Of a stretch of DNA of 6,644 nucleotides, positions 1 through 5,548 are shown in pieces. The notes below the pieces were generated by a model. It saw only the letters and a list, made by a program, of their open reading frames with translations. It did no database searches and was not told the DNA's origin. This stretch comes from Acidimicrobiaceae bacterium (GTDB lineage: Bacteria > Actinomycetota > Acidimicrobiia > Acidimicrobiales > Microtrichaceae), in assembly GCA_003514205.1 (NCBI GenBank), contig DORQ01000028.1, positions 1 to 6,644 of the forward strand, given 5' to 3'. The translations under genes and the position numbers were made by a program. Position 1 is the first letter of the stretch. Every line of letters begins with the position of its first letter.

Positions 1-1
1 C

Positions 2-2164
2 TCACGACCCACTGACCTGGGTCCGCTTGCGCGGGAGAACTCTGAGGCCATCACCGCTCTTCTAGCTGGGCTGAACGCCGCCCAGGCTGAGGCCGTGCTG
101 GCCGACACAGCGATCCTGCGCATTATCGCCGGCGCTGGCTCAGGCAAGACCCGGGTCCTCACGCGCCGAATTGGCCGCCGAGTGCTCCAAGGTGAGATCG
201 ATCCTCGTCGGGCGTTGGCGATCACGTTCACCCGCAAGTCTGCAGCGGAGCTTCGGTCGCGTCTGGGGCAGATGGGGCTGCGAGGCGGTGTCAACGCTGG
301 CACCTTTCACTCAGTGGCCTTCACTCAACTACGACTCCGTTGGCAAGAACGCGGTGTCCAGCCGCCAACGCTGATTGACCGCAAGTTTCGCTATATCGCT
401 CGACTCCTGCCCAACAAGAAGAGCACCACTGTCTTCGACGTGATTAGCGAGATCGAGTGGGCCAAGGCTCGGATGATTTCAGCGACGGACTATCCAAGCC
501 AGGCAAACGCTGCGCTTCGAGAACCGCCGCTCCCCGCGGAGCAGATCGCCGCAGTATTCGAGAAGTATGAGACCATGAAGCTCAAGAGTCGACTCGTCGA
601 CTTCGATGATCTACTCCGTCTTGCGACCAGAGACATGCAATCAGATGCCGAGTTTGCAGCAGCACGGCAATGGCGGTTCCGTCACCTCTTTGTCGACGAG
701 TTTCAAGACGTCAACCCCTTGCAGTTTCGGCTACTTCAGCAATGGGTCGGCCCTCGGGCAGATCTCTGCGTGGTAGGAGATCCAAACCAGGCGATCTACG
801 CCTGGAATGGCGCTGATTCTCGCTACCTCAACGACTTTGCAGAGCACTTTCCAGGCGGACAGACCATCGAATTGTCAGACAACTATCGCTCGTCGCCCCA
901 GATTCTAGGGATCGCGAACACCGTGCTCTCCCAAGGTCCTGCTGCCAAATTCGATCTCGTACCAAACCGCCCTGACGGGCCAATCCCAATCGTCACGGAG
1001 TACCAAGACGAAGCCACCGAGGCACGCAGCATCGCTCGCAAAATCCGCGACTCCCATGCGCCCGGAAGCCGCTGGGCCGATGCCGCAGTGCTCGTGCGAA
1101 CCAACGCACAAATACCCGTGCTCGAAGAGGCGTTCGTCCGGGCAAAGATCCCCGTCCGGGCCCGAGGCGCAAGCAGTCTGCTCGAACAGCCCGAAGTCAA
1201 AGATGCGTTGTCCACGATGCGCCGCGGAGGTTCCCTGCCAGTTCATCTCGCAGACCTTCAAGCCCAACTCGGCCTCAGCGAGGATGGCGTTCCAGTCGAA
1301 GGAACCCTCGGCTCGCTCCCCGAGCGAGGTGGCTCGGCCTTGGAAGGAGGTAGCGCAGAGGAGCAGATGAGCGAAGAGCGACTCGCAAACCTGGCCGAGC
1401 TAGTCCGGATGGGGCGCGAATTTCTTGATCTGAGCCCAGAAGGAAATGTGTTCGACTTCGCAGAATGGGTGAGATCAGCACTGCGCAACGAGGGCGGAGA
1501 CCCAAGCTCCGATGCAGTTGAGCTGTCAACCTTCCACGCAGCAAAGGGTCTGGAGTGGCCACAAGTGTTCATTGCCGGGCTGGAATCGGGACTCGTTCCA
1601 ATCAGTCACGCCAAAACAGCTGAAGCCGAGGCTGAGGAGCTTCGTCTTTTGTACGTGGCCATCACTCGCGCGGAGCGAACCCTTCATCTCAGTTGGGCCC
1701 GCCAGCGAACCTTCGGAGTGAAGGCAATCACCAGACGCCCGTCACCACATTTCGAAGCCATCAACCTTGCGATTGAACTGTTACAGGACGCGACTGCTCC
1801 CAGTGATCTCGGCGCTGCAATTCAGTCTCGCCAGGCCGCCCTCACCGCTCAGCTTGCAACTCCGAACCCCTCACGAGCGAAGAGCAGAAGACGAGAGCGT
1901 TTGGATGCGGTCGCCGCGATGAGTGCAGAGGACCGCGAACTCCTCGATCACTTGAAGCGGTGGAGACGGGACCGAGCGCGAGCAGCAGGCACTCCAGCCT
2001 TCGTGATTTTCGACGATTCTGTCCTGACCCACATCAGCGAAGCCCGCCCCACCAGCCGCCGGGCACTACTCGCCATCAAAGGTATAGGTGAAGTAAAGGT
2101 CGAGCGTTTTGGGAATGAGATACTTGAAATGGTGGCTCAACACTCAACTGATATCAGTACGTAA
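2..2164 (+). CDS. uvrD2: UvrD2-like superfamily I DNA helicase with C-terminal HRDC domain, 5' partial
   Basis: ATP-dependent 3'-5' DNA helicase of the UvrD/Rep/PcrA family, presumably acting in DNA repair. The frame is open from base 2 with no stop and no ATG/GTG/TTG before 95. The GTG at 95 is not the start: it encodes the Val that ends the Q motif (LNAAQAEAV, 71-97). The true start lies left of the window; 720 residues are visible. Counting codon 95 as residue 1: Walker A GAGSGKT 13-19, motif Ia ITFTRKSAAE 43-52, DEFQD 201-205, motif III GDPNQAIYAW 228-237, DNYRSS 262-267, motif V HAAKGLEW 481-488, motif VI YVAITRAE 520-527. An HRDC-like nucleic-acid-binding domain follows at about 608-683. 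That architecture and a length near 700 match actinobacterial UvrD2, but the linker before HRDC has no cysteines, unlike the mycobacterial tetracysteine type, and the 2B region is short. Helicase identity is certain; the UvrD2 subgroup is likely. Confidence 0.95.
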   Translation, partial: SRPTDLGPLARENSEAITALLAGLNAAQAEAVLADTAILRIIAGAGSGKTRVLTRRIGRRVLQGEIDPRRALAITFTRKSAAELRSRLGQMGLRGGVNAGTFHSVAFTQLRLRWQERGVQPPTLIDRKFRYIARLLPNKKSTTVFDVISEIEWAKARMISATDYPSQANAALREPPLPAEQIAAVFEKYETMKLKSRLVDFDDLLRLATRDMQSDAEFAAARQWRFRHLFVDEFQDVNPLQFRLLQQWVGPRADLCVVGDPNQAIYAWNGADSRYLNDFAEHFPGGQTIELSDNYRSSPQILGIANTVLSQGPAAKFDLVPNRPDGPIPIVTEYQDEATEARSIARKIRDSHAPGSRWADAAVLVRTNAQIPVLEEAFVRAKIPVRARGASSLLEQPEVKDALSTMRRGGSLPVHLADLQAQLGLSEDGVPVEGTLGSLPERGGSALEGGSAEEQMSEERLANLAELVRMGREFLDLSPEGNVFDFAEWVRSALRNEGGDPSSDAVELSTFHAAKGLEWPQVFIAGLESGLVPISHAKTAEAEAEELRLLYVAITRAERTLHLSWARQRTFGVKAITRRPSPHFEAINLAIELLQDATAPSDLGAAIQSRQAALTAQLATPNPSRAKSRRRERLDAVAAMSAEDRELLDHLKRWRRDRARAAGTPAFVIFDDSVLTHISEARPTSRRALLAIKGIGEVKVERFGNEILEMVAQHSTDIST

Positions 2165-2224
2165 CTGGCACTCTTGATACCTATTGTCGAATTACCCTCA
2201 ACTCTCAATTAAAGCTTAAGGGTT

Positions 2225-2242
2225 GGCAGGAAAGGCCCTGCC
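2225..2242 (-). terminator. Candidate hairpin terminator of the lipoprotein gene
   Basis: GGCAGG (2225-2230) and CCTGCC (2237-2242) form a perfect 6-bp stem around a 6-nt loop. Read on the minus strand, downstream of the lipoprotein stop, the stem is followed by AACCCTTAAGCTTTAATT, a broken T-rich run. Read on the plus strand no T-run follows, so an intrinsic terminator for the helicase is less convincing. The stem is short, so confidence is low. Confidence 0.35.
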
Positions 2243-2279
2243 GGACAGACGTCCGAAGATCGACCCTGGCCACTGGCCA
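2242..2279. repeat. Two further short inverted repeats in the convergent gap
   Basis: CGGAC (2242-2246) pairs with GTCCG (2251-2255) around the loop AGAC. TGGCC (2267-2271) pairs with GGCCA (2275-2279) around ACT. Both stems are perfect but only 5 bp. With the neighbouring 6-bp hairpin they make three stem-loops within 55 bp between convergent genes. They could help stop or stabilise transcripts from either side; function is inferred. Confidence 0.35.
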
Positions 2280-2283
2280 CAAC

Positions 2284-3810
2284 TCAGAGGTTGGTAACCA
2301 CAGCGTTCGTGGGCGGTTCAAGTGTTCGGATTCGATCCTGGCGGATCAGCCCATCGAGCAGGGTCGAGCCATCGGAAGGAGCGATCCCGAGCGCCGCCCA
2401 CCGCTTTGCAGCAGCCGGGTTTGCCATTCCCTCTGCACTCATATTCGAATCCCAGCAGGTGGTATCGGACACAATCCACCCGTAATCACGAAGGGCCACT
2501 GCGAAGATCCGAGCCGTTCGTCGTTTGGCACCGGTATATCCCCGACTCGTCAACCAGCTGTCGATCTCGGAGTCCGTGAGCTGGAGCGAGAATCTCGTGC
2601 CTTGTGGAACGGTGGTCGAGCGAACTGCATCAGTCGCCTCCATCTTTGCCGAACCGCAGGCCCCCTCTGGCCCGAGCAGCCCTTCAAAGCGGCTTGCAGG
2701 GGCTATTGCGTACCCGCAGCTTCGCCCCGCGGCAGCAGTGCCCATTTGGGCAGCGGTACAGGCCCCGCCAAACATGGTGTTATAGGCCTCATTATTCAGT
2801 GCGTGGTCGATGGAGCCTGCTTCGATCTCATCGAGTCTCGGGATGAGGACCATTGGCGTGACCGCACCAAGGCCTCGGCCTGGCCATTGCGAAATCCCCG
2901 AGGCCGTCCGGAAGTCGCTGATCGAACCATCGGTGTTCCGCCCAATCATTGCTTGCCCCACGCAGAGGTCGACTCCCCCTCGGAATCCAGCGAAGAAGTT
3001 CTCCCACGTAATGCAGGCGCTCCAGTTGTCTTTCTGCACCAACCACAAACTCCATTCACGACCAGTAGCCGTGTCCAGAATCACTATCTCGTGGTCGTTT
3101 CCCGGTGACGGCACCCAACTCGGATTCCAGGGAACTTCAGGCACACCCCAGAGATTGTTGGCATAGGCGGAAGAGAAGACTCTGATGGTGGTCGTGGCCT
3201 CATCGGCTCGATAGATCGCCGGTCCGTATTCAAGTAGTCCAATCGACATTGCTCCACGCTCGGCCACATTGCCAAGGGCCGCAGATCGATTCGAGTAGAC
3301 GAACCAGTTGTCGCTCCAACGAGCTGAGTCCACCGCAGTGCGGTAACAGGATGCCGGGATGTTCCATACCGCGTTGTCATCGTAGAACCGGTTGCTCGAC
3401 AACCCGGCCGAAGTCAGTGCTGCACACCGCGCCGGGTCATGGCCTCCCACACCTCCAGAGCCCGACGAGGGCACGGGAATCGTCGTGGTAGATGTCGTGG
3501 TCGCTGGCACCGTTGCTGGTGGCGCCAGAGGAAGCGTCGTCGGGGCGGTTGGCGGTGTAGCAGTCGTGGTGGGCCGCATCGTGGTCGTTGGGGCTTTGGT
3601 GGTCGTGGTTCGGCGTCGAAGGAGCCCACCATTGGACATCGACACTTGGTCAGCGTCACTGCTGGAAACCTCCGTTGCACAGGCCGAGAGCAACACGGTG
3701 GTTGCAAGCATCACCGCTCGTCTGCGCCGCCTGGTGTCATTTGAGGCGCGATATGACCCGCCCGATGTTGGAGTGAAGTGGCCCATGGCAACGATTCGGC
3801 GTCGCGACAC
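2284..3810 (-). CDS. Secreted lipoprotein with Thr/Pro-rich stalk and a Cys-containing domain of unknown function
   Basis: 508 residues. After a basic N-terminal region (RRRRR about 27-31) comes a short hydrophobic segment and a lipobox, LSAC, with the lipidated Cys at residue 44 (3679-3681). Residues about 67-112 are a Thr/Pro/Ala stalk, probably extended and perhaps O-glycosylated on the cell surface. The body (about 125-508) has eight cysteines (129, 155, 266, 283, 351, 365, 385, 452), consistent with disulfides outside the membrane. It includes DDNAVWNIP (144-152), a GNDHEIVILDTATGREW stretch (237-253), RLDEIEAGSIDHAL (325-338) and a late ARIFAVALRDYGWIVSDT (433-450). I remember similar 'hypothetical' secreted actinobacterial proteins with the same order of motifs, but cannot name a family or reaction. 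The start is GTG at 3810; ATG at 3786 (residue 9) is an alternative. Neither has a strong ribosome binding site. The ATG at residue 34 would remove the basic region and is unlikely. Confidence 0.88.
   Translation of the reverse strand: MSRRRIVAMGHFTPTSGGSYRASNDTRRRRRAVMLATTVLLSACATEVSSSDADQVSMSNGGLLRRRTTTTKAPTTTMRPTTTATPPTAPTTLPLAPPATVPATTTSTTTIPVPSSGSGGVGGHDPARCAALTSAGLSSNRFYDDNAVWNIPASCYRTAVDSARWSDNWFVYSNRSAALGNVAERGAMSIGLLEYGPAIYRADEATTTIRVFSSAYANNLWGVPEVPWNPSWVPSPGNDHEIVILDTATGREWSLWLVQKDNWSACITWENFFAGFRGGVDLCVGQAMIGRNTDGSISDFRTASGISQWPGRGLGAVTPMVLIPRLDEIEAGSIDHALNNEAYNTMFGGACTAAQMGTAAAGRSCGYAIAPASRFEGLLGPEGACGSAKMEATDAVRSTTVPQGTRFSLQLTDSEIDSWLTSRGYTGAKRRTARIFAVALRDYGWIVSDTTCWDSNMSAEGMANPAAAKRWAALGIAPSDGSTLLDGLIRQDRIRTLEPPTNAVVTNL
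3469..3612 (-). repeat. Low-complexity Thr/Pro stalk-coding tract
   Basis: Inside the lipoprotein gene, about 46 codons (residues 67-114) are mostly Thr, Pro and Ala, with Thr largely ACC/ACG. The DNA is therefore a run of near-repeats of GGT/CGT on the plus strand. Such tracts change length easily between strains. The antisense frames give Val/Gly-rich open frames that look like membrane segments but are artefacts. Confidence 0.75.
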
Positions 3811-3943
3811 GGGCTTCTTGAGGATAATTCCCTAATCTCTGGGCTGAACGACTCATCAACACGGTGCCATTACGGCCGACAGTCCGCCTCACCCTGAACC
3901 TCTCGCCAGCGACCGAGCCATTCGGCCGGCAGAATCTGTAGAC
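3811..3943. other. Intergenic region upstream of the lipoprotein gene
   Basis: This 133-bp gap separates the 3' end of the thioesterase gene from the 5' end of the lipoprotein gene, both on the minus strand. No ORF or RNA gene was recognised. CGGCCGA (3873-3879) and TCGGCCG (3922-3928) could pair, but the 42-nt loop makes a terminator doubtful. The lipoprotein promoter candidate lies at its low-coordinate end. Confidence 0.5.
3821..3826 (-). promoter_or_regulatory. Candidate -10 element for the lipoprotein gene
   Basis: On the minus strand this reads TATCCT, fitting the sigma-A-type TANNNT pattern, and ends 10 nt before the GTG at 3810. This would give a very short or no leader, consistent with the lack of a clear Shine-Dalgarno sequence. 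No good -35 hexamer is seen at 16-18 bp. Confidence 0.3.
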
Positions 3944-4720
3944 CTAAGCGTTGTTTCCTGAACCTTGATTTCGACGTTCTCGGGCTTCCAGCAGCGCCAT
4001 GAACTTCTCAGGATCAAATGCAATGAACAGACCCTCGGCCTCGGCGGTACACCGCTCCCCGGCGTGCATCTGTCCTCGGACCCAGATCTTTCGACCGTCG
4101 CGCCGGTCGAGCCATCCTGTAATGCGCAACGGTTCGTGAAGCGGCGTGGGGCTTCGATAGTTGACCGTCAGGTTGGCCGTCATCCCCTGGGCACCCGAGA
4201 GGGATTGAGCTGCGCCAAGAACTTCGTCGAAGGCTGCTGCAACATAGCCGCCGTGCACGCACGAAGGAGGGCCCTCATACGCCGACCCAAAGGTCACGTC
4301 ACAGATCACCATCTCGCCCTCGTAGTCGAGCACCATCGGCGGCGACATCGGGTTCGCAAGTCCAATGAACGGGCTGAAATCGAAGGCTGCCCATGCTTCA
4401 GGGTCTCCTTCCTCCATTCGTTCACGTCGCCTCGCCAGAACTTCTCCAGCATTCGCCAGCTCAGCAATTCCTTCGTAGGCCGAGCCTTGTGGTTGACCGC
4501 GCAGGATCGCGGCAACGTGCTCCAGCTCGGCAGCAGCTGTGTTCAACCATTCCGCGTTGGCACGAGTGGAACTCATGAGTTCCACGACCTCACGTCCAGC
4601 TGCGGCGAGCCGGCGCATGGCGAGTCGCGACTCCGTGGGTGGAAGTTCCTTGAGCTTGTCCACTCGCGGGGACCGAATTGGGGGCTCTCGGTCACCAGCG
4701 GTGTGCAGATCCTCAGTCAT
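3944..4720 (-). CDS. PaaI/THEM4-type hotdog-fold acyl-CoA thioesterase
   Basis: Predicted cytoplasmic thioesterase hydrolysing acyl-CoA; the substrate cannot be read from sequence. With the chosen start it has 258 residues. Residues about 20-110 are an N-terminal, mostly helical, charged extension. The hotdog domain follows at about 119-234, with the motif VHGGYVAAAFDEVLGAA (155-171). Its His156 and Asp165 have the same spacing as the His-Gly-Gly and Asp positions of human THEM4. The NLTVNYRSPTPL strand (183-194) is also typical of the family. I prefer ATG 4720 over the longer GTG start at 4753 because GAGAGAG lies 5 nt before the ATG, whereas the GTG lies inside the upstream gene and adds an acidic, non-conserved tail. 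The ATG is 16 nt after the exonuclease III stop, so the two genes are probably co-transcribed. The fold call is strong; the physiological role is open. Confidence 0.9.
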   Translation of the reverse strand: MTEDLHTAGDREPPIRSPRVDKLKELPPTESRLAMRRLAAAGREVVELMSSTRANAEWLNTAAAELEHVAAILRGQPQGSAYEGIAELANAGEVLARRRERMEEGDPEAWAAFDFSPFIGLANPMSPPMVLDYEGEMVICDVTFGSAYEGPPSCVHGGYVAAAFDEVLGAAQSLSGAQGMTANLTVNYRSPTPLHEPLRITGWLDRRDGRKIWVRGQMHAGERCTAEAEGLFIAFDPEKFMALLEARERRNQGSGNNA

Positions 4721-4740
4721 CGGTGCTCTCTCTTCATCAT
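4717..4740 (-). other. Seven-codon mini-ORF bridging two genes (possible translational relay)
   Basis: On the minus strand an ATG at 4740 overlaps the exonuclease III stop as ATGA. It encodes MMKREHR and ends in a TGA that itself overlaps the thioesterase ATG (4720) as ATGA. The mini-ORF contains the purine-rich AAGAGAGAG that probably serves as ribosome binding site for the thioesterase. It may allow re-initiation coupling, or be a coincidence of a short spacer. Confidence 0.3.
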
Positions 4741-5522
4741 CGGCGCTCGCCACAGCTGTACCAACTCAGCACTGGGGTGTGATCGGAAGGTTTTGTGCCC
4801 TTGCGGGCATTTCTATCAATGAGGTCGCTGAGATTTGTTGCTGCCAGCGCGCGAGAGGACAGGGCATAGTCGATTCGCATACCTCGACGTTTGTGGAAAT
4901 CCCCATTGCGGTAATCCCAATAGGAGTACAAACCAGGCTCAGGGAACCGCTGCCGAAAGGTGTCGACGAGGCCCCAGTCCATCACGTGCTGCAGCGCCTC
5001 TCGCTCGGCTGCCGAAACATGGGTACCGCCCGCAAACACTGCTGGGTCCCAGACATCGAGATCCGTGGGCGCGATGTTCCAGTCACCGAGAATCACGAGT
5101 TGCTCATCAGGGGTGTGGTGCCGATCAAGATGCGCCCGAAGTCGGCCCAGCCACTCAAGTTTGTAGCGGTAGTGGTCGTTGTCGAGCTCACGCCCGTTGG
5201 GCACGTACACCGAGGCAACTCGCACGCCACCGCAGGTTGCCCACACGATCCGCGCATCCGGGTCTGGTTCTGCGCCATCGTCGAACCCCGACAAGGCATC
5301 ACTCAAGCCCACCTTCGACAGAATCGCGACGCCATTCCATTGCCCGAATCCATGATGGACAGAGTCGTAGCCCAACGCACTGAAGTCCATCGCTGGAAAG
5401 TGGGCATCAGCGAGCTTTGTCTCCTGCATGCACAGAACGTCGGGCTGGACGACCTCTAACCATTCAAGCACTCGGGGAAGTCGAGCCTTCAGGGAGTTGA
5501 CGTTCCAAGTTGCGATCAGCAT
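4737..5522 (-). CDS. xth: Exodeoxyribonuclease III / class II AP endonuclease
   Basis: Base-excision-repair nuclease of the exonuclease-endonuclease-phosphatase (EEP) family. It cuts the backbone 5' of abasic sites and has 3'-5' exonuclease and 3'-phosphatase activity in characterised members, using Mg2+ or Mn2+. It has 261 residues, near the 268 of E. coli ExoIII. The catalytic set is complete: Asn7 in WNVNS, Glu34 in MQETK, Tyr106 in VYVPNG, Asp147 and Asn149 in GDWNIAP, Asp218 in RIDYAL, and the Asp247-His248 pair in SDHTPV. These match E. coli N7, E34, Y109, D151, N153, D229, D258 and H259. The ATG at 5522 is fixed by the canonical MLIATWNVNS start. There is no ribosome binding site before it, but a -10-like TAATGT ends 8 nt upstream, suggesting a leaderless message. 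It probably heads an operon with the thioesterase. Confidence 0.97.
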   Translation of the reverse strand: MLIATWNVNSLKARLPRVLEWLEVVQPDVLCMQETKLADAHFPAMDFSALGYDSVHHGFGQWNGVAILSKVGLSDALSGFDDGAEPDPDARIVWATCGGVRVASVYVPNGRELDNDHYRYKLEWLGRLRAHLDRHHTPDEQLVILGDWNIAPTDLDVWDPAVFAGGTHVSAAEREALQHVMDWGLVDTFRQRFPEPGLYSYWDYRNGDFHKRRGMRIDYALSSRALAATNLSDLIDRNARKGTKPSDHTPVLSWYSCGERR

Positions 5523-5530
5523 TGCTGGTC

Positions 5531-5536
5531 ACATTA
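5531..5536 (-). promoter_or_regulatory. Candidate -10 element for exonuclease III
   Basis: Reads TAATGT on the minus strand and ends 8 nt before the ATG at 5522, which would put the transcription start at or next to the A of the start codon. This fits the absence of a Shine-Dalgarno sequence. It overlaps by two bases the plus-strand candidate at 5535-5540. No clear -35 is seen. Confidence 0.35.
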
Positions 5537-5540
5537 CCCT
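5535..5540 (+). promoter_or_regulatory. Candidate -10 element for the GDT1-family transporter
   Basis: TACCCT fits TANNNT and ends 8 nt before the ATG at 5549. The intervening GAGCGAGG is purine-rich but its AGG abuts the start codon, too close for a normal ribosome binding site. The whole gap is 26 bp, so any -35 would lie inside the exonuclease III coding region. Confidence 0.3.
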
Positions 5541-5548
5541 GAGCGAGG

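Larger units (their letters stand above)
2165..2283. other. Convergent intergenic region
   Basis: This 119-bp gap separates the 3' ends of the helicase gene (+) and the lipoprotein gene (-). I see no ORF or RNA gene. The left half is AT-richer (around the AATTAAAGCTTAAG stretch); the right half contains the three short hairpins listed separately. A bidirectional termination zone is the natural reading. Confidence 0.6.

Noticed and set aside
2602..3108. Plus-strand open frame of 168 codons opposite the lipoprotein gene
   Set aside because: Fully antisense to the conserved body of the lipoprotein, with no motif of its own and overlapping several other equally plausible shadow frames.
3392..3835. 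Plus-strand open frame with a Val/Gly-rich, membrane-like segment
   Set aside because: The hydrophobic run is simply the complement of the Thr-rich stalk codons (ACC/ACG become GGT/CGT), not a real membrane protein.
3873..3928. CGGCCGA/TCGGCCG inverted repeat as terminator of the thioesterase operon
   Set aside because: The arms are 7 bp but 42 nt apart, CGGCCG is self-complementary and common in such DNA, and no T-run follows.
4721..4753. Upstream GTG start extending the thioesterase by 11 residues
   Set aside because: The GTG is inside the exonuclease III gene and lacks a ribosome binding site, whereas the ATG at 4720 has GAGAGAG at good spacing.
3965..4822. Plus-strand open frame of 285 codons
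   Set aside because: Antisense to the thioesterase for most of its length, with no domain, no ribosome binding site and a composition typical of a shadow frame.
4539..5459. Long plus-strand open frame of 306 codons
   Set aside because: It lies antisense to exonuclease III and the thioesterase start, both with complete family motifs. Its protein has no recognisable motif, so it is a shadow frame of GC-rich coding DNA.
5523..5548. Manganese riboswitch (yybP-ykoY) ahead of the transporter
   Set aside because: The entire gap is 26 bp and the candidate start of transcription is at or next to the ATG, so there is no room for the structured leader.
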